The notes: generated from the sequence alone by a model not told the origin. Shown: positions 7,350-17,316, numbered from the stretch's first letter. The stretch: 64,000 nt of DNA from Tepidisphaeraceae bacterium (GCA_035998445.1 DASYHQ010000018.1:310001-374000); one strand, 5' to 3'. Program-made: numbers and translations.

Positions 7350-7943
7350 ATGCCGGTAATCGTCGATCCCGCCATGGTCCGCACCTTCCGCGACGCCGCC
7401 GCGTTCGAGCGGTGGCTCGCCAAGCACCACGATCGCGAGACGGAACTCTGGATCAAGATTCATAAGAAGGCGTCGGGGCTGAAGTCGATCACCGCGGTCG
7501 AGGCGATCGACGTCTGCCTCTGCTGGGGCTGGATCGACGGCATCCGCAAGGGGCTGGATGAGACGAGCTTCCTGCAACGCTACACGCCGCGCGGCCGCAA
7601 GAGCGTCTGGTCGAAGGTGAACGTCGCCAACGTCGCCCGCCTCACCGCCGCCGGCCGCATGACCGCCCAAGGCCAGCGCCACGTCGACGCCGCCCAAGCC
7701 GACGGCCGCTGGGCCGCCGCCTACCAGATCAAGTCCGCCACCGTCCCACCCGACCTGAAGCAAGCCATCGACGCCTCGCCAACCGCCCGCGCCACCTTCG
7801 CCACCCTATCGGCCCAGAACCGCTTCGCGATCATCTACCGTACGAACGCCCTGAAGACGCCCGCCGGGCGGGCGAAAAAGATCGCCGCGATCGTCAACAT
7901 GCTGGCCCGCGGGGAGACGATCTACCCGCAGAGGAAGCGATAA
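7350..7943 (+). CDS. YdeI/OmpD-associated family protein
   Basis: This 197-residue protein has the N-terminal FRDAAAFERWLAKHH segment, WIKIHKKASG, and the conserved core VCLCWGWIDGIRKGLDE...QRYTPRGRKSVWSKVN of the YdeI (bacteriocin-protection, OmpD-associated) family. The C-terminal part carries the RAKKIAAIVNMLARGE helix. Bacterial members are implicated in antimicrobial-peptide tolerance, but no enzyme activity is known. It lies 83 nt after the DUF1697 gene. Confidence 0.88.
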   Translation: MPVIVDPAMVRTFRDAAAFERWLAKHHDRETELWIKIHKKASGLKSITAVEAIDVCLCWGWIDGIRKGLDETSFLQRYTPRGRKSVWSKVNVANVARLTAAGRMTAQGQRHVDAAQADGRWAAAYQIKSATVPPDLKQAIDASPTARATFATLSAQNRFAIIYRTNALKTPAGRAKKIAAIVNMLARGETIYPQRKR

Positions 7944-8150
7944 CTGCGTGGGATGGTGGTGGCACCGGCTTCATACTGGCCACCTATGCTATTCAGGTCG
8001 GTTTGTGATCTGGGTCTGATGAAGACACAGGTCGCGAGTACACAACCTTTGCCCCCCGCCTACATCCATCCCCAGCGCCCCTCTCAACTTACACCCCGCT
8101 TCACACCCACAACCCGCCGCATCGGCTTGCGGGGCGAAGGTCCGAATAAT

Positions 8151-8390
8151 GCTTTCTCGTTTTCCCTGAAGCTCTCAGAGAAACCCTCACGCCCTCTCGT
8201 TTACTGCGCAACCTTCTCGTTTTCCCTGCGGCCTTCCCATTTACCCTGACGCCTTCCCACTTTCCCTCACGCCCTCTCGTTTTCCCTGAGCCCTTCTCGT
8301 TCGCCCTCAGCCCGTAAGGGAAAACGACACGCCCTCCCACTTACTGCGCACCCTTCAGAGTAAACGACACGCCCTCCCGCTAAACGAGAA
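8151..8390. repeat. 20-bp minisatellite, 12 units
   Basis: Twelve consecutive units of exactly 20 bp are visible, for example GCCCTCTCGTTTTCCCTGAG, GCCTTCCCACTTTCCCTCAC and GCCCTCTCGTTTACTGCGCA. Each begins (G/C)CC(T/C)TC and ends in a pyrimidine run with CCCT or in ACGACAC/TGCGCA. Some units carry the inner part inverted (GTAAGGGAAAACGACAC). The length is not a multiple of three, so it is unlikely to be protein-coding. Confidence 0.85.
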
Positions 8391-8590
8391 GCCTCGCCCT
8401 TTTCTCCCAAGCCAAGTGCCAGAGGTCGCGGTACTCCAGGAGCTGTTTCTTCGTCGGGCGGATAAGACCCAGGTCTGCGAGTACGCCGAAATGTGGCACC
8501 CGGCCCGCCCGATAAAATCGCCCTTCGCCCGCTGCCGATCTGCCGCGCCATAACATCCCGTTTTTCTCCGTGCGATGGTGGGCTGTTAAT

Positions 8591-8758
8591 CTTCCGTGGT
8601 GGACGACGGAACTTCCGTGCAAGTGCACGGAATCTCCGTGGTGGACCACGGAACTCGCGTGGTGGACCATATGACTCGCGTGGTGGACCACGCAACTCGC
8701 GTGGTGGACGACGCGACCTCCGTGGTGGACCACGGAACTCCCGTACAAGTGCCGGATG
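8591..8758. repeat. 21-bp minisatellite, 8 units with palindromic core
   Basis: Eight consecutive units of exactly 21 bp are seen, typified by CTCGCGTGGTGGACCACGCA. Most hold the near-palindrome CGTGGTGGACCACG, and variants GTGCAAGTGCAC and GTACAAGTGC keep the symmetry. The unit length equals two helical turns. Because 21 is a multiple of three, several frames remain open, but the predicted peptides are low-complexity and lack a start or ribosome site. Confidence 0.85.
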
Positions 8759-8911
8759 CCATGGCCACGCTTTGCCGAAGACCGCAGCCGCATCGCACCC
8801 CCGCCCCGCGTGGCCATGTCTTGGTCACCCCTCCCCCATAGGCATGGCCACGCCCCATCCATCCCGACCGCTGAACGCAACTCGCCCGCGTGGCCATGCC
8901 ACCCGCCCACC

Positions 8912-10057
8912 CTACTTGCTAGCATTTCGGCCGCGTACGGCCACAGATAGAAGAGAAATTATTGAGTTCTTCTCCGGACACTCGGTCAGAAGTGCTGCCC
9001 GTTCAAGCGGAGTCGTTCCCAGTAAACTGTCGCGGGCCGTTACGTCCGCCCCGAGTTCAATCAGTCGCCGGACCACTGAAGGGAACTTCGCGTGGACTGC
9101 GTAGTGCAACGGCGTAAGGCCACTTGGACCAGGCGCATTAATTGACGCACCAAGGGCCGCGAGCGTTTCGACGATATTTAACACCTTCGCCTCTGGGTTG
9201 AAGTGAAGCACCGAATCCGCAATGAGCGAGGAATTGCGATCCAGTGGGCATCCCGCCTTCACCAGTGCCTTCACTAGTTCGGCCTCGCCGGCAAAAGCAG
9301 CCAGTTCCAAGGGTGTCGTCCGCGACCCCGGCGAATGAAGAGAACTTGCGCCATCCGACAGCGCGCGCAGCGCGTTGGGGAGGCATCTTTCGTTGATCGC
9401 CGCTAGGAGCCGGTCGCTAGCGGGGCATTCCCCACTTTCCAGCGGGTTCAGTTCGGTCAGGGTGATCGACTGGTATTCAGCCGGATCCCCTTCTAATTTG
9501 AAACCACCGTCTACAGCCCGCAAGGGTGGCTGAACATTGATCTTGATCCCTAGTCGCGCAGTGATGGTCTGCAGGACCTCCCCTAGGTTATTGTTGCAGC
9601 GGAAGGGGTACTTCCCATACATCGTACCTGTGAATGATCGGACCCGGACGGGGCCTGAATTCTCGATGCCGCTTGCGTCCAAAGACACCTTCAACATCCC
9701 CCGCTTCCAGTAACGGAAATGCGTCTGCTCTTCGTACAGATCCGCCCATGCCATCGCAACATCTGTCTGTTCATTCAACTGGACATCCGATTCGCGAACC
9801 GGTCTCTCGGATGTCACGAACACGTAGACCCACGGATCACCATAGAGACTTGCCGTCATGTAGTATGGCGGTGCAACAACGGACGGCGGATGATCGCGCA
9901 AGCTTATGCGATCGTATGGCGCATTCCAGAGCCGTGTACGACTATAGCTGGGGGTAAACCTAATAAGCGACTCGGTGTTACAAGGGTTTTTTGCCTTTGT
10001 TCCGTTCGTATGCCGCCAAGCGAAAACTCGAAGGAGTATAGAACCTGTGGTGTGCAT
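8912..10057 (-). CDS. Ankyrin-repeat protein
   Basis: Up to 381 residues. The C-terminal third holds ankyrin repeats: 'TPLELAAFAGEAELVKALVKAG', 'NIVETLAALGASINAPGPSGLTPLHYAVH' and 'VVRRLIELGADVTARD'. The N-terminal two thirds are unrecognised; the segment LGEVLQTITARLGIKINV resembles FecR-C/STN-type modules, weakly. No signal peptide or membrane segment is seen. The start is uncertain: 10057 gives the longest product and an ATG at 9859 is an alternative. Codon use looks less GC-rich than the neighbours, so acquisition by transfer is possible. Confidence 0.65.
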   Translation of the reverse strand: MHTTGSILLRVFAWRHTNGTKAKNPCNTESLIRFTPSYSRTRLWNAPYDRISLRDHPPSVVAPPYYMTASLYGDPWVYVFVTSERPVRESDVQLNEQTDVAMAWADLYEEQTHFRYWKRGMLKVSLDASGIENSGPVRVRSFTGTMYGKYPFRCNNNLGEVLQTITARLGIKINVQPPLRAVDGGFKLEGDPAEYQSITLTELNPLESGECPASDRLLAAINERCLPNALRALSDGASSLHSPGSRTTPLELAAFAGEAELVKALVKAGCPLDRNSSLIADSVLHFNPEAKVLNIVETLAALGASINAPGPSGLTPLHYAVHAKFPSVVRRLIELGADVTARDSLLGTTPLERAALLTECPEKNSIISLLSVAVRGRNASK

Positions 10058-10127
10058 AGGTTCCGGCCGGCGGAAGTGAGTAGCATCCCACGACGCTGCC
10101 GTCCAGCTCTTTCATATTAGACGAAAA

Positions 10128-10156
10128 GGGGTCGGGCGTCTATCAACGCCCGACCC
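10128..10156 (-). terminator. Intrinsic terminator of groEL
   Basis: A perfect 11-bp stem (GGGTCGGGCGT against ACGCCCGACCC) with a 6-nt loop lies 37 nt beyond the groEL stop. On the minus strand it is followed by CCTTTTCGTC, giving a short U tract. Confidence 0.75.
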
Positions 10157-10192
10157 TTGGTTTGAACTCAGCTTGTCAGCGACTTCAATCGC

Positions 10193-11836
<1,644 letters not shown>

Positions 11837-11855
11837 GTTAATTGCTCCTGCTATT

Positions 11856-11943
11856 TGTCAGTTGTCAGTGGTCCGTTGTCAGTTGTGAAAGACCTTTCGG
11901 CCACGCGTGTCCGCAACGGACAACGGACAACTGACCACGGACA
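11856..11943. repeat. Heptad inverted element between groES and groEL
   Basis: The left arm is four 7-bp units of the type TGTCAGT/GGTCCGT (11856-11883). The right arm is four inverted units of the type ACGGACA/ACTGACC (11916-11943), with a 32-nt spacer. The element begins 19 nt upstream of the groEL ATG and ends 6 nt short of the groES stop, so it fills the intercistronic gap and would form a large mRNA stem-loop. Confidence 0.85.
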
Positions 11944-11949
11944 AATTGC

Positions 11950-12240
11950 TTACTCGACCACTGCCAGGACGTCGTCCTCGCTCATGATCATGAGTTCTTC
12001 GCCGTCGATCTTCACTTCGGTGCCGGCGTAGCTGGTGAAGATGACCTCGTTGCCGACCTTCACGCTGAACGACGACAGCTCGCCGTTGTCCATGCGCTTG
12101 CCCGCGCCGACGGCGATGATCTTGCCGCGCTTGGGCTTTTCCTTGGCGCTGTCGGGCAGCACGATGCCGCTCTTGGTCTTGGATTCAGCTTCGACGCGCT
12201 TCACGAGAATCTTGTCGCCGAGAGGACGTAGCTTGGCCAT
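11950..12240 (-). CDS. groS: Co-chaperonin GroES
   Basis: This 96-residue GroES caps the GroEL chamber. LRPLGDKILVKRVEAE at the N-terminus, GIVLPDSAKEKPKRG (mobile loop) and VGNEVIFTSYAGTEVKIDGEELMIM are all typical. The GGCGCTCC region upstream has no strong ribosome site. It is first in the groES-groEL operon; a further heptad element lies 23 nt upstream. Confidence 0.97.
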   Translation of the reverse strand: MAKLRPLGDKILVKRVEAESKTKSGIVLPDSAKEKPKRGKIIAVGAGKRMDNGELSSFSVKVGNEVIFTSYAGTEVKIDGEELMIMSEDDVLAVVE

Positions 12241-12263
12241 TGTTTGGCGCTCCTTAGTGTGAC

Positions 12264-12342
12264 TGTCAGTGGTCCGTGGTCAGTTGTGAAAGCATTGTGA
12301 TCCGATCCGTTGCAACTGACCCCTGACAACGGATGACGGATG
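12264..12342. repeat. Heptad inverted element upstream of groES
   Basis: The left arm has TGTCAGT, GGTCCGT and GGTCAGT in tandem (12264-12284), followed by TGTGAAA as in the groES-groEL element. The right arm has ACTGACC, CCTGACA and two ACGGATG units (12315-12342). It lies between the response-regulator stop and the groES start. Confidence 0.8.
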
Positions 12343-12353
12343 AATTTCTATTA

Positions 12354-12782
12354 CTATCCCGGCCAACGGCTTTCGTAATGCCGTTTCATGACGCGGGCCA
12401 TGGCGTCCAGCAGCAGGTTGAAGTCGACCGGCTTGCTGAGGACGCTGAACACGTGCATGCCCAGGGCCTCGCGAAGCAACGCGCTCGAGAGGTCGTCGGC
12501 CACCAGGATGGCCGGCGGCGACTTGCGGTGGTCGGCCTTGGCCATCTCGCGCATCAGCTTCACCACCTGCAGCCCACCGAGGCCGGGCATCTGGGCATCC
12601 AGCACGGCCAGGTGGATCGGCTGGGCCTCCATCAGCTGGATCGCCTCGCGCCCGGAACGGGCCGAGATGGTGGTGACGCCCTGCGGTTCCAACAGTCCGC
12701 GCACCGTCTGGTGCCAGCCTTCCTGTTCGTTGGCCAGCAGCACCGTCAGACGGTTTGTGAGGTTCGCGTGGACCATGTGCAT
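12354..12782 (-). CDS. Single-domain response regulator (CheY-like)
   Basis: This 143-residue receiver domain has LTVLLANEQEG at the start, the phospho-acceptor Asp in HLAVLDAQMPG, and a late Lys in VLSKPVDF. It lacks an output domain, so it probably acts on a partner protein. The start at 12782 is the first ATG before the domain; 12776 is an alternative. No kinase is adjacent. It lies upstream of groES on the same strand, 113 nt away, which raises the possibility of read-through. Confidence 0.85.
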   Translation of the reverse strand: MHMVHANLTNRLTVLLANEQEGWHQTVRGLLEPQGVTTISARSGREAIQLMEAQPIHLAVLDAQMPGLGGLQVVKLMREMAKADHRKSPPAILVADDLSSALLREALGMHVFSVLSKPVDFNLLLDAMARVMKRHYESRWPG

Positions 12783-13083
12783 GCGGGTCGAACGACACGT
12801 TCGCCCGAGCGTGCAATAACAAGCCGTGTGCCGCAAACGAACGACAGAGGCGGGAGGACGATCATCGCTAAGCGATGGATTTTCCATTACTTAGAATGCG
12901 ATCACCAACGGTGAGCTTAGCGGTTGATCTGGCCGATTCTGCCAAAACAATTTCAGAACGGCCGTAGACTGCCACTGTGGCACCGCCTTATTTTCCGCAA
13001 AGTCGCTATCCATTGGGGCGATCGCGGGTCTGGATCGCTAGGGGTGGCGGGTCGTACTTCAACCTTCACGGAGGACTGCGCCG

Positions 13084-13737
13084 ATGCGCATCGCAACCTT
13101 AGTCGCGTCAGTTGTATCGACGGTCGGGCTATTCGCATCCACCACGGCTCTAGCGGCGCCTGGCCGGCCCGCACTCGATTTGGGCGTTGGGTTTGGCGGG
13201 GTGACGCTGGAGAACTCGGTCCCGGAAATCGAGAACAGCGTTGGTGGGAACTTTCACCTGAACTACTCGTTCGCGCCGTTCCGCGACGTCGAACAACTCC
13301 GGTTCGGCGTGGGGTTCATGATCGAGGGGGCCAGCGAACAAGGGCCGCGGACGCAATCGACGTTCGACCCACGCGTGCGCGAACGGCCGTACTCGCGGGT
13401 GTCGTCGTTTACGCCAGAGTTTAAGGTCGCGTGGTCGCAGCCGCTGGGCGAGCGATGGTTCATCGAGCCGAGCGTCGCGCTGGCGGTGCCGATCGCGCAC
13501 TACGAGGTGGGCGAACTGGAGTCGTACCGCGACTACTACGGCTATTACGACGTGGACGATTCGGAGACGCGCATCGGCATTGGCGTACGGCCGGGCCTGC
13601 AGGTCGGCTATTGGCTGGCCGAGCGCCACGCGATTGGGTTGGAACTGAACTACCTGTTCGCGACGATCGATTTCCGCAATGTGGGGCCGAGTTTCGAGGC
13701 GTACAGCATCGGGTTCTTCTATCGGTTGGCGTTCTAA
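13084..13737 (+). CDS. Outer-membrane beta-barrel-like protein
   Basis: This 217-residue protein has a clear signal peptide (cleavage after ALAAP region, about residue 25) and a strand-rich mature part with alternating hydrophobics (FHLNYSFAPF, FRDVEQLRFGVGF, GLQVGYWLAERHAIGLELNYLF). It ends in Phe (FFYRLAF), like outer-membrane barrels recognised by BamA. Eight strands are plausible. GGAGG (13070-13074) lies 9 nt before the ATG. The exact function is unknown. Confidence 0.7.
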   Translation: MRIATLVASVVSTVGLFASTTALAAPGRPALDLGVGFGGVTLENSVPEIENSVGGNFHLNYSFAPFRDVEQLRFGVGFMIEGASEQGPRTQSTFDPRVRERPYSRVSSFTPEFKVAWSQPLGERWFIEPSVALAVPIAHYEVGELESYRDYYGYYDVDDSETRIGIGVRPGLQVGYWLAERHAIGLELNYLFATIDFRNVGPSFEAYSIGFFYRLAF

Positions 13738-13785
13738 CGCATTTGCCGTGGCAACATCTGGTCGCGATGCGTTTTCCGTACCATA

Positions 13786-13837
13786 GGCGGCCCGCCCGTG
13801 CTTCTTTTTTAGGGAAATAAGACACGGGCGGGCCGCC
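13786..13837. terminator. Bidirectional terminator-like hairpin
   Basis: A perfect 15-bp inverted repeat (GGCGGCCCGCCCGTG and its complement) encloses 22 nt with a T-run (CTTCTTTTTT). It lies between the convergent barrel gene and cinA. It could equally be a mobile palindromic repeat; no second copy is in the window. Confidence 0.55.
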
Positions 13838-13851
13838 CGTGATACGGCCGT

Positions 13852-15132
13852 TCACGCGATGGCGTTGAACTGCGTGCCGAACGGGAACGGCTTGCCGAGC
13901 AGTTCGTAGCGCAGCATGGTGATGGCCATCTTGGCGCTGCGGTCACGGATCATCTCGCGGTCGCCGAAGGTGTTGAATCGGCGGACCAGCGTGCCGCTGG
14001 CCGACGCCAGGGCGATCCAGACGGTGCCCACGGGCTTGTCGGCCGTACCACCATCGGGGCCAGCGATGCCGGTGATCGCCAGGGCGTAGGTCGATCCGGA
14101 CTTTTGACGTGCGCCCTCGGCCATCGCGCGGGCGACGGGTTCACTGACGGCGCCGACGTCGTTCAGCAGCGCCTCGGGGACGCCCAGTTCGCTGGTCTTG
14201 GCGGCGTTGGCGTAGGTGACCCAGCCGTAGCGGAAGATCGCGCTGGAGCCGGGCAGGTCGGTCAGCATCTTCGCCAGCAGCCCACCCGTGCAGCTCTCGG
14301 CCGTCGCGACGGTGGGTTGATTCGGGGCGGCCTTCAACATCGTCAGGACCGCGCCCTGCAGCGTCTCATCCCCACGGCCGAAGACCAATTCGCCCATCAC
14401 CTCGCGGCAGGCGGCTTCGGTGTCGTTCAATTGCCGATCGGCCTCCTCGCGCGACGCCGCCCGCACGTTCAGGCGTAGCGAGACGAACCCACCGCTGACC
14501 GTAGTGCCCACGCTGGGATTGCGGCCGCGCGTCATGAGGGCGCCGAGGCGCTCGCCAACAGCACTTTCGCCAAGGCCGAAGGTGTGCAGAATGCGCGACG
14601 CGATGACCGCCCCACCGCCGCGTTCGACGAGCCAGGGGAGGACGTCGCGCTCGAACATCGCCTTCATTTCCTTCGGCACGCCGGGCGTCGAGAAGATCTC
14701 GCACGTGCCCAGCCGCGCCCGAACGCCGGCGGCGGTGCCGGCGTGGTTGTAGATCATGGTGGCGCCGCGCGGGATCATCGCCTGCACCTTGTTGATCTCG
14801 GGCATCTTGCGATTCGTGCGCGCGAAGTACGTCTCCAGCACGGCCATCCACTCATCGTTGCGATCCAGCGGCGCGTCGAGCACGGCCGAGAGGGCTTGGC
14901 GCGTGAGGTCGTCTTCGGTGGGACCGATGCCGCCGGAGATCACCAGCACATCGGCGCGCTGCGACAGTTCGCGGATGGCGGTCTCGATTTCAAGCTGGCC
15001 GTCCCCCACGGTGGCGTGCGCGACGATCTCGCATCCGACGGCGGCCATCTGCTTGGCGATCCAAGCCGTGTTGGTGTCGACCGTTTGCCCTAAGACAAGC
15101 TCGTCGCCGATGGAGAGGATGCAGGCGTTCAT
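13852..15132 (-). CDS. cinA: CinA: molybdopterin-like and nicotinamide-nucleotide deamidase domains
   Basis: This 426-residue full CinA has an N-terminal MoCF-like pyrophosphatase domain (SIGDELVLGQTVDTN, VISGGIGPTEDDLT, IFSTPGVPKEM). A C-terminal PncC domain (TVATAESCTGGLLAKMLTD, GWVTYANAAKTSELGVPEALL, AITGIAGPDGGT) deamidates NMN in pyridine nucleotide salvage. The start at 15132 follows the usual MNACILSIGDEL form. It follows the SecA-like gene with 242 nt between, which holds a heptad repeat and a CTCCCGG hairpin. Confidence 0.95.
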   Translation of the reverse strand: MNACILSIGDELVLGQTVDTNTAWIAKQMAAVGCEIVAHATVGDGQLEIETAIRELSQRADVLVISGGIGPTEDDLTRQALSAVLDAPLDRNDEWMAVLETYFARTNRKMPEINKVQAMIPRGATMIYNHAGTAAGVRARLGTCEIFSTPGVPKEMKAMFERDVLPWLVERGGGAVIASRILHTFGLGESAVGERLGALMTRGRNPSVGTTVSGGFVSLRLNVRAASREEADRQLNDTEAACREVMGELVFGRGDETLQGAVLTMLKAAPNQPTVATAESCTGGLLAKMLTDLPGSSAIFRYGWVTYANAAKTSELGVPEALLNDVGAVSEPVARAMAEGARQKSGSTYALAITGIAGPDGGTADKPVGTVWIALASASGTLVRRFNTFGDREMIRDRSAKMAITMLRYELLGKPFPFGTQFNAIA

Positions 15133-15142
15133 TTTTGCGGGG

Positions 15143-15170
15143 TGTCCGTGGTCAGTGGTCCGTCGTCAGT
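15143..15170. repeat. Single heptad arm upstream of cinA
   Basis: Four exact 7-bp units (TGTCCGT, GGTCAGT, GGTCCGT, CGTCAGT) lie 10 nt upstream of the cinA ATG. No inverted partner arm is visible downstream, so this is either a degraded element or a half-site. Confidence 0.75.
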
Positions 15171-15273
15171 AGGTTGATGCGGCAGCACTGTAACGTACGG
15201 CGGGCGGGTGACAATGGATGATGGCTGGGGGGAAGTACGGCGGCGTCGGTCAATGATCCGCAGCTACGGGTAA

Positions 15274-15325
15274 ATCGAAATCACCCTCACCTAACCTCTC
15301 CCGGAGTACCGGGAGAGGGACCGGA
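15274..15325. repeat. CTCCCGG hairpin repeat
   Basis: The motif CACCCTCACCTAACCTCTCCC is followed by a CGGAGTACCGG loop and a GGGAGAGGG return arm, then ACCGGAG. The same element recurs at 31389-31434, 36590-36634, 36756-36804 and 54061-54114. It is a REP-like dispersed hairpin, here between the SecA-like gene and cinA. Confidence 0.75.
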
Positions 15326-15374
15326 GTCTGGGCCGCGTCGTTCGACAACGGGCGACGGGCCGCAGACCCACCAA

Positions 15375-17312
15375 CTAGAACGGCAGCGACTGATCCATCC
15401 AGTCGTCGTTCTTCAGCACCTGCTTGCGATTGAATCGCGCGATGCGTTCGGCGCGGCTTTGTGCCATCTTGATCAGGCGGTCGGCGCCGATCGCGCGCCA
15501 GTGCCGGCGCGACTGGCGGGCGTGGCGGATGAACAGGTCGTCCTCGACGCAGACGAACTGCTGCGCGCAACCGGGATCGCCCTGGCGGGCGGCGCGGCCG
15601 AAGAGCTGGCGGTCGACGCGGTAGCTGCCGTGCGGTTCGGCGCTGATCACGTGCAGCCCGCCCAGCTCGGCAACGCCGCGGCCCAGCTTGATGTCGGTAC
15701 CGCGGCCGGCCATGTTCGTGGCGACCGTGATGCGCTTCGGTTGGCCCGCCTCGGCGACGATCGTCGCCTCCTGCTCGTTCTGCGCGGCGTTCAGCACGCG
15801 GTGGACGCGGCCCAGCTTCGCCAGCCGACGGCTCACCTCTTCGCTCGCCAGCACGCTGCGCGTGCCCACCAGCACCGGCACGCCCTTGTCGTTCAGCTCG
15901 ATCACGCGTTCGACGACGGCGTCGTACTTCTGGTCCATCGTGTCGAACATCTGCGTCGGCAGCTGCACGCGGATGTTCGGCTTGTTCGTCGGGATCTTGA
16001 TCACCCGGCGGTGGAAGATGTTCCACAGTTCGCCGGCGGCCTCCCAAGCGGTGCCCGTCATGCCGCCCATGATCGGGTACTGGCGGAAGAAGCGCTGGAA
16101 CGACAGGCGCGCCAGATTCTCCTTGTCGGCCGTCACCTTCACGCCTTCCTTCACCTCGATCGCCTGGTGCAGCCCGTGCCGCCAGCTGCGGTCGGCCATC
16201 ACGCGGCCGGTGAACTCATCGATGATCTGTACCTTGCCATCGGGCGCCACAAGATACTGTTCGTCGCGCACGAAGCAGTGCCGTGCCGACAGCGCCTGCT
16301 GCACGAGTTCCTCGCGCCGGCGCTGTCCGCGCCAGAAGCCCTTGTCGTCTGACAGGTGTTCCAGCCGATCCTGCCCGCGGGCGGTCAGCTCGACCTGCCG
16401 CACGGTCCGGTCGATCGTGAAATCTTTGCCCAGCTCGAGCTGCGCGGCCAGATCGTTGGCGGCAATGTACAGGTCGGCGTTGGGCTCTTCCTGTGGGCTG
16501 TTGCTGATGATCAGCGGCGTCACGGCCTCGTCGATCAGCAGGCTGTCGGCCTCGTCGACCAGCACGCGAGACAGCCCCGGCACCAGCAGGCCCGACGCGC
16601 CCCGGCCGCTCATGAGCAGCTGGATCGACGTCTGCGTGCTGTTGCGCAAATTGCCCAGCGCGATCTGGTCGCGCAGGAAGTCGGCGACGAGCTCCTTGCT
16701 GGTGCAGTAGATCACGTCGCGGCGATAGTGGTCGATGCGCTCGCCCTGCGCGGTCTCATGGGTGACGTGGCCGACCTTCAGGCCGCACATCTTGTAAACC
16801 GGGCCCATCTCCTCGGCGTCGCGGGCGACGAGGTAGTCGTTGACCGTGATGACGTGCACCGGCTTGCCATACCAACCCCACAACGTGGCGGCAAGCGACG
16901 CGGTCAGCGTTTTGCCCTCACCCGTGGCCATCTCGGCGATGGCGCCCTGGCACATCGCCAGCGCGCCCATGATCTGCACCGGGTACGGCCGCATGCCCGT
17001 GGCGCGGAACGCGCCCTCGCGGATGATCGCCATCGCGCGCTCGAGCGCCGGTCCGGTCAACCGATCCAACCGCGCCAGTTCGCGCGATTCGGTCACCGCC
17101 TCCTTGAACCGCGCGGCCGACAGGTTCTTGATCTCCGGCTCCAGCGCCGAGATATGCCCTTCCTGCGTGCGCAGCGTCGACAACACCCGCTGCCGGTTTT
17201 TAAAGAACCCGACCCAGCTGTTCACCAGCGCATCGAGCCCCTTCAGCTCCGGCGCTTTCACCCGCCGGGCGTTGAACACGGACCAGAGTTCTTGATTAGC
17301 TAGACGAGACAT
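15375..17312 (-). CDS. Short SecA-like export ATPase
   Basis: This 645-residue SecA homologue shows Walker A MATGEGKT (about 128-135), VNDYLVARDAEEMGP, the DEAD box (253-256, in VLVDEADSLLIDEA), IDEFTGRVM, MGGMTGTA, MAGRGTDIKLG and GRAARQGDPG. It is about 200 residues shorter than housekeeping SecA and ends soon after the second helicase domain, so most of the C-terminal helical part and the zinc tail are missing. It is therefore an accessory SecA. It is last in a block with the PqqD-M50-HlyD gene, suggesting a role in that export system. No Shine-Dalgarno is visible: a heptad arm begins 4 nt before the ATG. Confidence 0.88.
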   Translation of the reverse strand: MSRLANQELWSVFNARRVKAPELKGLDALVNSWVGFFKNRQRVLSTLRTQEGHISALEPEIKNLSAARFKEAVTESRELARLDRLTGPALERAMAIIREGAFRATGMRPYPVQIMGALAMCQGAIAEMATGEGKTLTASLAATLWGWYGKPVHVITVNDYLVARDAEEMGPVYKMCGLKVGHVTHETAQGERIDHYRRDVIYCTSKELVADFLRDQIALGNLRNSTQTSIQLLMSGRGASGLLVPGLSRVLVDEADSLLIDEAVTPLIISNSPQEEPNADLYIAANDLAAQLELGKDFTIDRTVRQVELTARGQDRLEHLSDDKGFWRGQRRREELVQQALSARHCFVRDEQYLVAPDGKVQIIDEFTGRVMADRSWRHGLHQAIEVKEGVKVTADKENLARLSFQRFFRQYPIMGGMTGTAWEAAGELWNIFHRRVIKIPTNKPNIRVQLPTQMFDTMDQKYDAVVERVIELNDKGVPVLVGTRSVLASEEVSRRLAKLGRVHRVLNAAQNEQEATIVAEAGQPKRITVATNMAGRGTDIKLGRGVAELGGLHVISAEPHGSYRVDRQLFGRAARQGDPGCAQQFVCVEDDLFIRHARQSRRHWRAIGADRLIKMAQSRAERIARFNRKQVLKNDDWMDQSLPF

Positions 17313-17316
17313 AAGA

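Larger units (their letters stand above)
7944..8911. other. Gene-poor region with two minisatellites
   Basis: No convincing gene is visible in about 970 nt. The stretch holds a 20-bp minisatellite (8151-8390), a 21-bp minisatellite (8591-8758), and after that four or five TGGCCATG/CATGGCCA-type octamers (about 8759-8905). Open frames across it are products of the repeats. The first 200 nt (7944-8150) show nothing recognisable. Confidence 0.7.

Noticed and set aside
8151-8758. CRISPR-like array
   Set aside because: Units follow one another without variable spacers; 20-bp and 21-bp periods are exact tandem repeats. No cas genes are nearby.
8267-9104. Open frames over the 21-bp array
   Set aside because: Peptides are simple repeats of the unit (RGGP/GPPR types) with no start context; the array explains them.
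12241-12353. CIRCE heat-shock operator upstream of groES
   Set aside because: No TTAGCACTC inverted repeat with 9-bp spacing is present; only the heptad element is found.
13786-13837. Mobile element made of the GGCGGCCCGCCCGTG palindrome
   Set aside because: No second copy or target duplication is visible in the window; a terminator between convergent genes explains it.
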